Part shown: positions 8,602 to 17,063 of the stretch, piece after piece
How positions within the stretch are numbered: the first letter of the stretch is position 1
Layout: every line of letters starts with the position of its first letter
Source of the DNA: Acuticoccus sediminis
GTDB taxonomy: Bacteria > Pseudomonadota > Alphaproteobacteria > Rhizobiales > Amorphaceae
Reading direction: 5' to 3'
NCBI RefSeq assembly: GCF_003258595.1
Contig: NZ_QHHQ01000010.1
Coordinates: forward strand, 62,001-126,000
DNA length: 64,000 nucleotides
The notes under the pieces: model-generated
What the model was told of the DNA's origin: nothing
Databases searched by the model: none
The model's input: only the letters and a program-made list of their open reading frames with translations
Program-made: the position numbers and the translations under genes

Positions 8602-9300
8602 TTATGAGGGCTCCCGTTGAGACAGACGTAAAAGTGCGGCGCGGGCGGCGTTCTGCTCGGCCTCGCGCTTGGAGCCGCCCTCCCCTTCGGCGAGGACCTC
8701 CTCGCCGTTCACCACCTCGATGACGAAGTGCGGCGCGTGGTCGGGGCCGGTGCGGACCTTCAGGCGGTAGACGGGCGGACGGCCGCCCTCGGCCTGCAGG
8801 CGCTCCTGCAGGCTGGTCTTGGCATCGCGGTCGATGCCCTTGTCGTCGAGGAGCGGCCCCCAGACCCTGAGGATCGCGGCCTCGGCGGCGGCGAACCCGG
8901 CGTCGAGGAAGATCGCGGCGAGCACGGCCTCGCAGGCGTCGGCGAGGATCGCGGCCTTGCGCCGGCCGCCGGCCTGCGCCTCCGCCGCGCCGAGGCGCAG
9001 CGCATCGTCGATGCCGAGGAGGAGCGCGCGGTCGGCGCAGGTTTCCTTGCGCACCAGCGCGTTGAGCCGGCGGGCGAGGTCGCCTTCGTCGGCGGCCGGG
9101 TCGCGGCGGTAGAGCTCCGCCGCGATGGTGAGGCCGAGGACGCGGTCGCCCACGAATTCCAGCCGCTGGTAGTTCGGGCCGCGGCCGTTGGCGTGGACGC
9201 TGGCGTGGTTCAGGGCCTCGATCAGGACGGTCCGGTCGGCGAAATTGTGCCCCAACCGAAGCTCAAGCGTGTCGAGCGTCTCGTCAGACCGTTGGGCCAC
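8602..9300 (-). CDS. rnc: Ribonuclease III
   Basis: A 232-residue double-strand-specific endonuclease for rRNA and mRNA processing. The catalytic signature reads RLEFVGDRVLGL, the RNase III consensus with Arg in place of the usual Ser as is common in alphaproteobacteria. The second acidic cluster is ADACEAVLAAIFLDAGF. A dsRNA-binding domain fills the C-terminal 70 residues, ending in GGSKREAEQNAARAALL. The stop codon abuts the era start, and lepB lies 12 bp upstream. Confidence 0.97.
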   Translation of the reverse strand: MAQRSDETLDTLELRLGHNFADRTVLIEALNHASVHANGRGPNYQRLEFVGDRVLGLTIAAELYRRDPAADEGDLARRLNALVRKETCADRALLLGIDDALRLGAAEAQAGGRRKAAILADACEAVLAAIFLDAGFAAAEAAILRVWGPLLDDKGIDRDAKTSLQERLQAEGGRPPVYRLKVRTGPDHAPHFVIEVVNGEEVLAEGEGGSKREAEQNAARAALLRLSQREPS

Positions 9301-9312
9301 CGAAGTTGTCTC

Positions 9313-10068
9313 CTACAGGGTTGTGAATATGCGGTCCCACCGGACGGCCCACGGCCAATTCCAGATCTGCCAAATGGGAGTCCCCTCGCCGATTGAGAAG
9401 AAGATAACTTCGGCGCGACCCACAAAATTCTCGAACGGCACGTATCCGACGCCGGACTGGCTGCGGCTGTCGGTCGAGTTGTCCCGATTGTCGCCCATCA
9501 TGAAGTAATGGTCCGCGGGGACGGTGTAGACCTGCGTGTTGTCGAACAGGCTGTTGGGGCTGGAATCCAACACCTCGTACGTCACCCCGTTCGGCAGGGT
9601 CTCCTCGTAGCGCTCGGCCCGGACCTCGCGCCCGTTGGCGCCGACTTCGACATAGTCCGAAAGCCGGCGGCGGGGGACGGCGACGTCGTTGATGTAGAGG
9701 ATACCCTCGCGCACCTGGATCCGGTCGCCCGGCAGACCGATGACGCGCTTGATGTAGTCCGTCGCGTTGTCGCGCGGGAGCTTGAAGACGGCGACGTCGC
9801 CACGCTCCGGCTTGGAGGCGAGGACGCGGCCCGACATCGGAATGAATCCGAACGGGACCGAATACCGCGAATACCCGTACGAATATTTCGAAACAAAGAG
9901 ATAATCGCCCACCAGCAGGGTGTCGACCATCGAGGCAGACGGGATATTGAACGGCTGGAACAGGAACGTCCGGATCACCAACGCGATCAGAAGTGCCTGA
10001 ACGATGACCTTGATCAACTCGTACAGGCTGCCCTCGCCATCCGACGTCTTTTCTTTCGCCACGCTCAT
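9313..10068 (-). CDS. lepB: Signal peptidase I
   Basis: A 251-residue inner-membrane protease that removes signal peptides. One N-terminal transmembrane helix (about residues 18-36) anchors a periplasmic catalytic domain. The nucleophile is Ser46 in IPSASMVDTLL. The general base is Lys107 in DYIKRVIGLPGD, and the late box is MMGDNRDNSTDSR. The position between acpS and rnc is the standard alphaproteobacterial order. Confidence 0.96.
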   Translation of the reverse strand: MSVAKEKTSDGEGSLYELIKVIVQALLIALVIRTFLFQPFNIPSASMVDTLLVGDYLFVSKYSYGYSRYSVPFGFIPMSGRVLASKPERGDVAVFKLPRDNATDYIKRVIGLPGDRIQVREGILYINDVAVPRRRLSDYVEVGANGREVRAERYEETLPNGVTYEVLDSSPNSLFDNTQVYTVPADHYFMMGDNRDNSTDSRSQSGVGYVPFENFVGRAEVIFFSIGEGTPIWQIWNWPWAVRWDRIFTTL

Positions 10069-10191
10069 CGAAACCCCTTGTGCGGCGCGTACTCAACACG
10101 CCCTTCGCCGCCGGGCGGCACGAACCCTTCGCTCTTAGAGCGTCAGGCACTGTCAAGCAATCGACGGTCAACGCTCGGCGCTGGCCACCAG

Positions 10192-10590
10192 TTACCGAGG
10201 AATGGCCTCGATCACCACGAAAGCCTGCGCCAGGGGGTGATCGTCGGTCATGGTGAGATGGATCGCCGGGACATGTCCGTCGGGGATCATCGCATTCAGT
10301 CGGCTGAGCGCACCGCCGGAGAGGTGCAGCGTCGGCTGGCCGGACTTCAGGTTAACCACGCCCATCTCACGCCAGGCAACCCCCATGCGGATGCCTGAGC
10401 CGAGCGCCTTCGAGCACGCCTCCTTGGCGGCGAAGCGTTTGGCGTAGGTCGCGGCGGGCTGGACGCGCCGCTCGGCCTTGGCCCGTTCGATCTCGGTGAA
10501 GACGCGTTGCGTGAAGCGGTCGCCGAACCGGTCCAGCGTCTTCTGGATGCGACGAATGTCGATGAGGTCCGAGCCGATGCCGATGATCAC
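10192..10590 (-). CDS. acpS: Holo-[acyl-carrier-protein] synthase
   Basis: A 132-residue phosphopantetheinyl transferase that activates ACP with coenzyme A. The GTG start at 10590 gives [15 protein letters not shown] with the Mg-binding Asp8. Glu57 in [11 protein letters not shown] is the second metal ligand. The start overlaps the stop of the upstream DUF2062 gene by four bases (GTGA), so translation is coupled. The pdxJ gene that often precedes acpS in alphaproteobacteria is absent. Confidence 0.95.
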   Translation of the reverse strand: MIIGIGSDLIDIRRIQKTLDRFGDRFTQRVFTEIERAKAERRVQPAATYAKRFAAKEACSKALGSGIRMGVAWREMGVVNLKSGQPTLHLSGGALSRLNAMIPDGHVPAIHLTMTDDHPLAQAFVVIEAIPR

Positions 10591-11225
10591 TTCTCGCCCT
10601 CGTGCTCGATCTCCCTGATCCGCTCCGAGGGCGCGATCAGGTCCGCAGGGGTGATCTCCACCGGGTGCATGCGGCGGTTGTGGGCGGCGGCCGCGAGGCG
10701 GGCGGCCCGCAGCGACTGCGACATCATCACGGTCGAGCGCACCAGCAGGTAGAACCCGCCGCCGATGACCGCGCCCATCACAGCGCCGCCGACGAACATC
10801 GGCTTCAGCGTCGGCCAGATGGTGTCGAAGGACTGGGTCAGGAGGTCGAAGGAGATCTCGAGGTCGCCGGGGTGGACCGCGCTCGGCGAGGGGCCGAGGA
10901 TCAGTTCGCCGAGCTGAAAGGAGCTCAGCCAGATCAGCGGGAACGTCAGCGGGTTCCCGACGGCGGTGCCGAAGGCGGCCGCGATCAGCGAGCCGCCGAC
11001 GACCCAGGCGAGCGCGAACGACAGCAGGAAGTGGAAGCCGACCAGCGGCGTGCACGATGCGAACGCGCCGGCCGCGACTCCCGCGGCGATGGCATGGGGG
11101 GAGGCTTCGAGACGCAGGACGCGATGCTTGTAGTAGCGGAACGATCGTCCGAACGACCGACGTGGCCAGGCCGCAATCCGCAGTCGCTCACGAAATGACG
11201 GCCGTGCCCTGCGGGCGAACAGCAT
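10587..11225 (-). CDS. DUF2062 domain membrane protein
   Basis: A 212-residue protein with two or three hydrophobic segments. The conserved DUF2062 core includes [22 protein letters not shown] and the [15 protein letters not shown] motif. A further hydrophobic helix sits near residues 145-175, before a charged C-terminus. Its function is unknown. It lies between rsh and acpS and overlaps acpS by four bases. In many relatives pyrE is found between these two genes; it is missing here. Confidence 0.88.
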   Translation of the reverse strand: MLFARRARPSFRERLRIAAWPRRSFGRSFRYYKHRVLRLEASPHAIAAGVAAGAFASCTPLVGFHFLLSFALAWVVGGSLIAAAFGTAVGNPLTFPLIWLSSFQLGELILGPSPSAVHPGDLEISFDLLTQSFDTIWPTLKPMFVGGAVMGAVIGGGFYLLVRSTVMMSQSLRAARLAAAAHNRRMHPVEITPADLIAPSERIREIEHEGEK

Positions 11226-11269
11226 GAAACCTCCTCCGAACCCGACGGACCGCGCCCCGAGAGGCTGGC

Positions 11270-13396
11270 TTAATGGCTGGTGCGTGCTGCCTCGGCCACC
11301 GTCGTCAGCCCCCGCAACCTGTCGAGTACCCGTGACAGATGCGCGGAATCACGCACCTCGATATGGAGGCTCAGCTCACGATAATCAGGGGTCTTCATTA
11401 CGACAGTGAGTTCGCCGAGATCAGCGTCCTCGGATTCGAGCGCTTCGGCGATCTCTGCGAACACGGTTGGCCGGTTCGACGCGACGACCCGGACAGCAGC
11501 TGTATAGAGCGTCCCCGCGGCGCCGGAAAGATCCCACGACACGTCGACCCAGCAGTGCGGGTCCGCAGCGACCGCGGCCATCGCCTCGTTGGCCCCTGCG
11601 GGGTAGATCGTCACACCCTCCCCCGGCTGCAGGATGCCGACGATGCGGTCGCCCGGGATCGTCGGGTGCAGGGGGGCGAAGGTGATGGGCAGGTCCTCGG
11701 CATGGCCGCGGATCTTCACGGCCGCGCCGTTCTTGCCGAGCACCGGCGGCACGCCATCGTCCGGCTCGTAACCCAGCGCCAGCAGCGCTTCGCCCGCGGA
11801 GATCTGGCTGCTGCCGATGGCGTAGGCGATGCTGTCGGCGTCGGAATGGCCCAGCCGCTCCGCCGCAAGGGCGAGCGAGGGCTGGTCGGTGAGCCCGCGG
11901 CGGACGACCTCGTTCTCGAACAGCTGGCGGCCGAGGCGGACGAACTTGCGCCGGTCCTGCTCGCGGTTGGCGCGGCGGATGGCGGCGCGCGCCTTGCCGG
12001 TGACGGCGAGAGCATGCCAGGCGGAGGGCGGATGCGCGCCCTCCTTGCAGAGGATCTCCACCTCGTCGCCGTTCTGCAGCGGCGTCACCAGCGGGCGCGG
12101 GTGGCCGTTGATGCGGCAGCCGGTACAGGTGTTTCCGACGTCGGTGTGGACCTGGTATGCGAAGTCGATGGGTGTGGCGCCCGGCGGCAGGGCGATGAGC
12201 TTGCCCCGCGGGGTGAAGCAGTAGACCCGGTCCTGGAACAGCTCGAGCTTGGTGTGCTCCAGGAATTCCGCCGAGGAGCCCCCGTCGGACAGCAGCTCGA
12301 TGGTGTGGCGCAGCCAGGCGTAGGCTTCCGAATCGCGGGCCAGCTCGCCGTGGCGGGGCGAGGTGCCGTCCTTGTAGAAGGCGTGCGCGGCGATGCCGTA
12401 CTCGGCGAGGCGGTGCATCTCGTGGGTGCGGATCTGCAGCTCAATGCGCTGCTTGCGCGGACCCACCAGCGTGGTGTGGATCGAACGGTAGCCGTTCTGC
12501 TTCGGCGTCGAGATGTGGTCCTTGAAGCGGCCCGGGACCGACTGCCAGATCGTGTGCACCACGCCGAGCGCGGCGTAGCAGTCCGCCGTCGTGTCGACCA
12601 GGATGCGGAAGCCGTAGATATCCGACAGGTGGTCGAAGTTGATCGACTTGCGCTGCATCTTGGCGAAGATCGAATAGGGCTTCTTCTCCCGCCCGGTGAC
12701 CACGGCGGCGAGGTCGTTGAGCCGCAGCCGCTCGGAGAGCTCGGACTCGATCTCGGCCAGGATGGACCCGACGGCGGCGCGGCGCTCGGCGAGCTTGGCC
12801 TCGATGACGGCCGCCTCCTCCGGATGGAGGACGTGGAAGGCGAGGTGCTCAAGCTCCTCGCGCATCCAGAAGATGCCCATCTTCCCGGCGAGCGGGGCGT
12901 AGACCTCCATCGTCTCCTGGGCGATGCGGCCGCGCTTGTGCACCGGCACCCAGTGGATGGTGCGCATGTTGTGCAGCCGGTCGGCGAGCTTGACGAGGAG
13001 GACCCGCACGTCGTCGGCGACGGCCAGGAGGAGCTTGCGCAGGTTCTCGCCCTGCTTGTCGGCCTGGCTGACGAAGTCGAGCCGGCCGATCTTGGTGAGG
13101 CCCTCGACGAGCTTGCCGATGCGCGGTCCGAAGAGCTGATCGATCTCGGCGCGGGTCGCGTCGGTGTCCTCGATCGTGTCGTGCAGGAGCGCGGTCGCGA
13201 TGGTGGAGTCGTCGAGACGCATCTGCGTCAGGATCGCCGCGACTTCGAGGGGGTGGGAGAAGTACGGGTCGCCGGAAGCGCGCTTCTGGCCGCCGTGCTT
13301 GGTCATCGAGTAGACGTAGGCGCGGTTCAGGAGCGCCTCGTCCACGTTCGGATTGTAGGCCGCGACTCGCTCGACCAGTTCGTACTGCCGCATCAT
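11270..13396 (-). CDS. rsh: Bifunctional (p)ppGpp synthetase/hydrolase (RelA/SpoT homologue)
   Basis: A 708-residue stringent-response enzyme. The N-terminal HD hydrolase has YFSHPLEVAAIL and LLHDTIED. The synthetase domain contains RFKDHISTPKQNGYRSIHT; the RFKD loop is the form found in bifunctional enzymes. A TGS domain (PIDFAYQVHTDVG) and a C-terminal ACT domain follow. The start is set at the MMRQYELVERV methionines (13396), as in family members. An in-frame ATG at 13519 would add 41 residues of unusual composition, and an RNA hairpin in that segment suggests it is leader. It is downstream of rpoZ. Confidence 0.95.
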   Translation of the reverse strand: MMRQYELVERVAAYNPNVDEALLNRAYVYSMTKHGGQKRASGDPYFSHPLEVAAILTQMRLDDSTIATALLHDTIEDTDATRAEIDQLFGPRIGKLVEGLTKIGRLDFVSQADKQGENLRKLLLAVADDVRVLLVKLADRLHNMRTIHWVPVHKRGRIAQETMEVYAPLAGKMGIFWMREELEHLAFHVLHPEEAAVIEAKLAERRAAVGSILAEIESELSERLRLNDLAAVVTGREKKPYSIFAKMQRKSINFDHLSDIYGFRILVDTTADCYAALGVVHTIWQSVPGRFKDHISTPKQNGYRSIHTTLVGPRKQRIELQIRTHEMHRLAEYGIAAHAFYKDGTSPRHGELARDSEAYAWLRHTIELLSDGGSSAEFLEHTKLELFQDRVYCFTPRGKLIALPPGATPIDFAYQVHTDVGNTCTGCRINGHPRPLVTPLQNGDEVEILCKEGAHPPSAWHALAVTGKARAAIRRANREQDRRKFVRLGRQLFENEVVRRGLTDQPSLALAAERLGHSDADSIAYAIGSSQISAGEALLALGYEPDDGVPPVLGKNGAAVKIRGHAEDLPITFAPLHPTIPGDRIVGILQPGEGVTIYPAGANEAMAAVAADPHCWVDVSWDLSGAAGTLYTAAVRVVASNRPTVFAEIAEALESEDADLGELTVVMKTPDYRELSLHIEVRDSAHLSRVLDRLRGLTTVAEAARTSH

Positions 13397-13421
13397 CGGC
13401 CGTTGCGGCCCTTCCGCTGTC

Positions 13422-13445
13422 CCCCCAGAAAACGTTAGCTGGGGG
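13422..13445 (-). promoter_or_regulatory. Leader hairpin between rpoZ and rsh
   Basis: CCCCCAG (13422-13428) and CTGGGGG (13439-13445) pair perfectly around a ten-base loop, 26 bases before the chosen rsh start. It could set the rpoZ:rsh ratio by attenuating or stabilising the transcript. If rsh really starts at 13519 the hairpin is coding sequence. Confidence 0.4.
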
Positions 13446-13540
13446 TGGGACGGCTGCGCTGCAATACGCGTCTGGACCTCGCCAGCGTGAACGTCGTTGC
13501 CGGTCAGGGTCCGCAGCATCGTCGGGTCTGGTGCCTCCGA

Positions 13541-13927
13541 TTAGACCTCTTCGGTCCGCTCCGGCGGCACGAGCGTCTCCATCGCGCGGAGAAGCTCGTC
13601 CTCGGACATGGAATTGAAGGTCTGGTCGATGGAATCCTCGGCACCGGAGGACTGCTGGATGGCAGCCTGCGACGGCACCTCGGCCTCGGGCTCGTCCACT
13701 TCGACGTTCTTCTGGAGGGAGTGGATCAACTCCTCCTTAAGATCTTCGGGGTGAAGTCGCTGGTCAGCGATTTCGCGAAGGGCGACCACCGGGTTCTTGT
13801 CGTTGTCACGATCGACCATAATGGGTGAACCGGACGAGATCATGCGGGCACGGTGGGCCGCCAGCAGAACCAGCTCGAAGCGGTTCTCCACTTTGTCGAC
13901 GCAATCTTCCACTGTAACGCGCGCCAT
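13541..13927 (-). CDS. rpoZ: RNA polymerase omega subunit
   Basis: A 128-residue assembly subunit of RNA polymerase. The start [20 protein letters not shown] and the following [11 protein letters not shown] are the diagnostic omega core. The acidic C-terminal half (DEPEAEVPS to PPERTEEV) is variable and typical of alphaproteobacteria. GGAG sits about seven bases before the ATG at 13927. It is the first gene of the minus-strand rsh-to-recO operon and faces the NYN gene divergently. Confidence 0.95.
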   Translation of the reverse strand: MARVTVEDCVDKVENRFELVLLAAHRARMISSGSPIMVDRDNDKNPVVALREIADQRLHPEDLKEELIHSLQKNVEVDEPEAEVPSQAAIQQSSGAEDSIDQTFNSMSEDELLRAMETLVPPERTEEV

Positions 13928-14018
13928 GGCGGACTCCGAAATGAGTTGACAAGAAGGGTGTCCCGATACCAAGCACACTCGACCGACGCAAGCGTCATGT
14001 TGTAGCATCATGTGTCAT

Positions 14019-14040
14019 GGGGAGGGGCGGTCCCCTTTTT
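14019..14040 (+). terminator. Terminator-like hairpin in the rpoZ/NYN divergent region
   Basis: GGGGA (14019-14023) pairs with TCCCC (14031-14035) and TTTTT follows directly. It reads on the + strand, 82 bases before the NYN ATG, although no + strand gene precedes it. It could attenuate the NYN transcript or end a short RNA. Confidence 0.45.
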
Positions 14041-14121
14041 GGCCCCTATTTGTGTGATAGCAGTGCTTCCGCATTCCCGGACCAGTGCGTCGCCTTGAAC
14101 ATATGAACAGAAAGACCCCGA

Positions 14122-14715
14122 ATGTTCGACCCCCGAGAGAAGATCGCTCTCTTTATTGACGGCGCCAATTTGTATAGCGCCGCGCGATCGCTTGGATTCG
14201 ATATTGATTATAAGCGATTGCTCTCCGTCTTTGGTGAGAAGGGGTATCTCCTTCGCGCCTACTACTACACTGCACTCGCCGAGGATCAGGAATTCTCGAC
14301 GCTCCGCCCGCTGATCGACTGGCTCGACTACAACGGTTATTCCGTCGTGACGAAACCGTTGAAGGAATTCTACGATCAGAGCGGCCGCCGGAAGGTCAAA
14401 GGCAACATGGACATCGAGCTGGTCATCGATGCCATGGAACTGGCCGACCAGGTCGACCACATCGTGCTCTTTTCCGGGGATGGCGACTTCCGTCGCCTCG
14501 CCGAGGCGCTCCAGCGCAAGGGCAAGAAGTTCAGCGTCGTGTCGACGCTGCAGACCCAGCCGCCGATGATCGCCGACGACCTGCGCCGCCAGTCCGACCA
14601 CTTCATCGAGCTGGCCGACCTGCAGGCCCAGATCGGGCGCGACCCGTCCGAACGCAATCCGCGCCCCGAGCGTGAACGCGTGACCGCCGAACGTCACGTC
14701 CATCCGACGGCTTGA
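14122..14715 (+). CDS. NYN domain (LabA/DUF88-type) protein, putative ribonuclease
   Basis: A 197-residue NYN/PIN-like protein. The acidic pocket residues appear in ALFIDGANLYSAA, in KGNMDIELVIDAMEL and in FSGDGDFRRLAEAL. That order and spacing match the predicted Mg-dependent RNA nucleases of this family. The last 30 residues are charged and probably disordered. The gene is divergent from rpoZ, as in many Hyphomicrobiales, and overlaps the UDG gene by four bases (TTGA). A role in RNA processing is inferred from the fold only. Confidence 0.88.
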   Translation: MFDPREKIALFIDGANLYSAARSLGFDIDYKRLLSVFGEKGYLLRAYYYTALAEDQEFSTLRPLIDWLDYNGYSVVTKPLKEFYDQSGRRKVKGNMDIELVIDAMELADQVDHIVLFSGDGDFRRLAEALQRKGKKFSVVSTLQTQPPMIADDLRRQSDHFIELADLQAQIGRDPSERNPRPERERVTAERHVHPTA

Positions 14716-15401
14716 GGCCCGGATCGTCGGACCAGCCGCGGGATCCGGATCGGAATTGTCCGCTCTGCCCGCGGCTCGTCGCCTACCGTGAAGAACAGAG
14801 GGCCCTCGAGCCCGACTGGCACAACGCGCCCGTCCCGACCTTCGGGGACACGGGCGCGCGCCTCCTCGTGGTCGGCCTCGCCCCCGGCCGCACCGGTGCG
14901 AACCGCACCGGACGCCCGTTCACGGGCGACTACGCCGGCGTCCTCCTCTACGCTGCCCTCTCCGCCGCCGGCTTTGCCAACGGCCGCTTCGACGCACGCC
15001 CGGACGACGGCCTCGTCCTGACCGACGCCGCCGTCACCAACGCCGTGCGCTGCGTGCCGCCGCAGAACAAGCCGACCACGGCCGAGATCCGCGCCTGCGC
15101 GCCCTTCCTCAGCGCGACGCTCGCCGCCCTTCCCCAGGTCGAGGTCGTCCTGGCGCTCGGCCGCATCGCCCACGACGCGGTGCTGCGGACCATCGGCGCC
15201 CGCCTGTCCGCACATCCCTTCAAGCACGGGGCGGTCCACAGCACCGCGTGCGGCCTGAAGGTGGCCGACAGCTACCACCCCTCCCGCTACAACGTGAACA
15301 CCGGCGTCCTGACGGACGCGATGTTCCACGCGGTGCTCGCCAACGTCCGCACCCTGGTCGACGGAACCGAGGACGGCAGCGCCGCCATCGCCGCGCGCTG
15401 A
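14712..15401 (+). CDS. Family 5 (UdgB-type) uracil-DNA glycosylase
   Basis: A 229-residue base-excision repair glycosylase. N-terminal CPLCPRL supplies cysteines for the 4Fe-4S cluster. The active-site loop GLAPGRTGANRTGRPFTGD is the family 5 version, which lacks the catalytic Asp or Asn of other UDGs. The C-terminal HPSRYNVNTGVLT is the family 5 leucine-loop motif. The TTG start overlaps the upstream stop. Family 5 enzymes remove uracil and some other deaminated or oxidised bases. It is a second UDG-fold protein in the window besides UdgX. Confidence 0.9.
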   Translation: MRPGSSDQPRDPDRNCPLCPRLVAYREEQRALEPDWHNAPVPTFGDTGARLLVVGLAPGRTGANRTGRPFTGDYAGVLLYAALSAAGFANGRFDARPDDGLVLTDAAVTNAVRCVPPQNKPTTAEIRACAPFLSATLAALPQVEVVLALGRIAHDAVLRTIGARLSAHPFKHGAVHSTACGLKVADSYHPSRYNVNTGVLTDAMFHAVLANVRTLVDGTEDGSAAIAAR

Positions 15402-15436
15402 GCGGACCGGCGGGCCACCGAACGACGGGCTGAATC

Positions 15437-15456
15437 GGGGCGCGCGAAGGCGCCCC
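15437..15456 (+). terminator. GC hairpin after the UDG gene
   Basis: GGGGCGC (15437-15443) and GCGCCCC (15450-15456) pair around a GCGAAG loop, 36 bases after the stop. No T-run follows. A second dyad, GCATGA-CAG-TCATGC, lies at 15504-15518. Confidence 0.35.
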
Positions 15457-15576
15457 CCGTCGCCTCCCGCACCGGCGTATTTCAGGAATGCACGAAGCGT
15501 CCGGCATGACAGTCATGCAGCGCTGGCGGACAGGCGGCGGAACCGCTACCGGACCCAGTCGACGCTTCTGAAACGC

Positions 15577-15608
15577 AAAGCGGCCCGCCGGTGAGGCGGG
15601 CCGCTTTT
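15577..15608. terminator. Bidirectional terminator between UDG and polysaccharide export genes
   Basis: AAAGCGGCCCGCC (15577-15589) pairs perfectly with GGCGGGCCGCTTT (15595-15607), leaving a T-run on both strands. It sits between two converging genes and can stop transcription from each. Confidence 0.9.
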
Positions 15609-15695
15609 CTGTTCCGATCGTCCGTCCCGCGCCGTCGGCGGCGGTCCGAAGCGCTGATGGACACCGGCCCGGGGGCGGGCCGGCGCACCCGGCCG

Positions 15696-16832
15696 TTATC
15701 TGCCAAACCTGGTGCTGAGTGTCAGGCCCGTGATGACCTGCTGCACCGCCGGCTCGATGATCGTGAGGAACTTGTTGAACTCGACCGAGGGGTGCGTGGA
15801 CACGTAGAGCAGGTCCTCGTCGCGCAGCTCGAACGTCTGCATCAGGAAGAAGCTCTTCGGATCCTTCAGGTTGAGGCGGTAGACCACCGGCACCATCGTG
15901 CCAGCGTGCGCCACGCTGGCCCGGTCGGAGAGCTGCTTGGCGATGGAGTCGGGCTCGAAGCGGAAGAGGAAGATGCCGCGCGCGTCCGCCTGCAGGTCGT
16001 TGAGGCCGCCGGCCTTCGCCAGACCCTCGGCAAGCGTTACGCGGCGCGCCTCGAACGGGATCTCGGATTTCGTCGTGGTGGCGCCGTAGACCGTATAGCT
16101 GCGCGGCGCTGCGGCGAGGAGGATCGTGTCGCCCGGCTGGACGGCGACGTTGTCCTCCGGGTTGTCGAACAGGTCCTCCATGTCGGCGCTGGCGACCTTG
16201 GAGCCGCGCCGCAGGATGATCCGCGTCTGGAAGGTCGGGATCTTCGAACCGCCCGCCGCCGCGATCACGTCCAGCACGCGGAAGCCGGAGACCGGCACCG
16301 GGACCTTACCGCCGGAGCCGACCTCGCCCAGGATGGTCACCGTATTGACCACGCTGTTGGCGACGAGGACCTGGACCTGCGGCTGGATCGCCTTGTCCTG
16401 CAGCGCCTCCTCGATGGAGACGCGCAGCGACTTCGGCGTGCGCCCGGCGGCCTGCATCGTGCCGACGTAGGGGACGAACACCTGACCGTCGTTGTCGATC
16501 ACCGAGGTGATGGAGGTCGCCTTGGAGTTTTCCGAGGAGAACAGGCCGTCCGCGCCGGCCTCGAAGATGTTGACGGTGATCTGGTCGCCGATGGCGAGGC
16601 GCACCTGCGCGTCCCCGAAGTCGACCCGGTAGAAGGAGGAGAAGCCCTTGGCGCGGTACTGGCCGGTGACGTTCGCCACGTGCTCGTTGATGTCGACGAC
16701 GACGTACGAGGCCGGGGGCCCGTTCTCCGGCTGGGTGTCCATGATGACGTTGGCAGAGGGGCCGCTCGACGGCACAGCGCCGCAGCCAGCGAGAGCTGCC
16801 ACACAGGCCAGCGCTATCCACCTCAGCATCAT
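15696..16832 (-). CDS. Outer-membrane polysaccharide export lipoprotein (KpsD/BexD/Wza-like)
   Basis: A 378-residue lipoprotein. The signal peptide ends in the lipobox LAGC near residue 16. A poly_export domain (about residues 75-165) starts near FGDAQVRLAIGDQITVNIFEAG, followed by SLBB-type segments (TVTILGEVGSGGKVPVPVSGFRVLDVIAAAGG and a second one around PRSYTVYGAT). Such proteins form the outer-membrane exit pore for capsular polysaccharide. It lies downstream of the KpsE-like and ATPase genes on the minus strand, after a 230-bp spacer that may hold its own promoter. Confidence 0.9.
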   Translation of the reverse strand: MMLRWIALACVAALAGCGAVPSSGPSANVIMDTQPENGPPASYVVVDINEHVANVTGQYRAKGFSSFYRVDFGDAQVRLAIGDQITVNIFEAGADGLFSSENSKATSITSVIDNDGQVFVPYVGTMQAAGRTPKSLRVSIEEALQDKAIQPQVQVLVANSVVNTVTILGEVGSGGKVPVPVSGFRVLDVIAAAGGSKIPTFQTRIILRRGSKVASADMEDLFDNPEDNVAVQPGDTILLAAAPRSYTVYGATTTKSEIPFEARRVTLAEGLAKAGGLNDLQADARGIFLFRFEPDSIAKQLSDRASVAHAGTMVPVVYRLNLKDPKSFFLMQTFELRDEDLLYVSTHPSVEFNKFLTIIEPAVQQVITGLTLSTRFGR

Positions 16833-17063
16833 CGAGAGGTCCCCGTTCCGTACACAACACCGAAACGCTTAACACCGTCATTGACCTATGGGGACCGCTA
16901 TTGATCCTCGGAAGCCAACATCCAGACAGAACGTGGCATCCGCGCAACATGGATCAGTAGTGCCGAGATGATTTTCTCCCCGCCTGTCACAAAAGCAGAA
17001 GAACCCTGGGAACTATAGTTAATACCGCGTTGCCAAAGCGCTCGAACAGAGCATCAGGTCCGG

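Noticed and set aside
11339-13438. 699-codon + strand frame opposite rsh
   Set aside because: Entirely antisense to a well-identified rsh, without ribosome-binding site or recognisable domain.
13397-13519. N-terminal extension of rsh from the ATG at 13519
   Set aside because: The GGAGG before it is about 14 bases from the ATG, the peptide is atypical and an RNA hairpin lies inside; family members start at the later Met pair.
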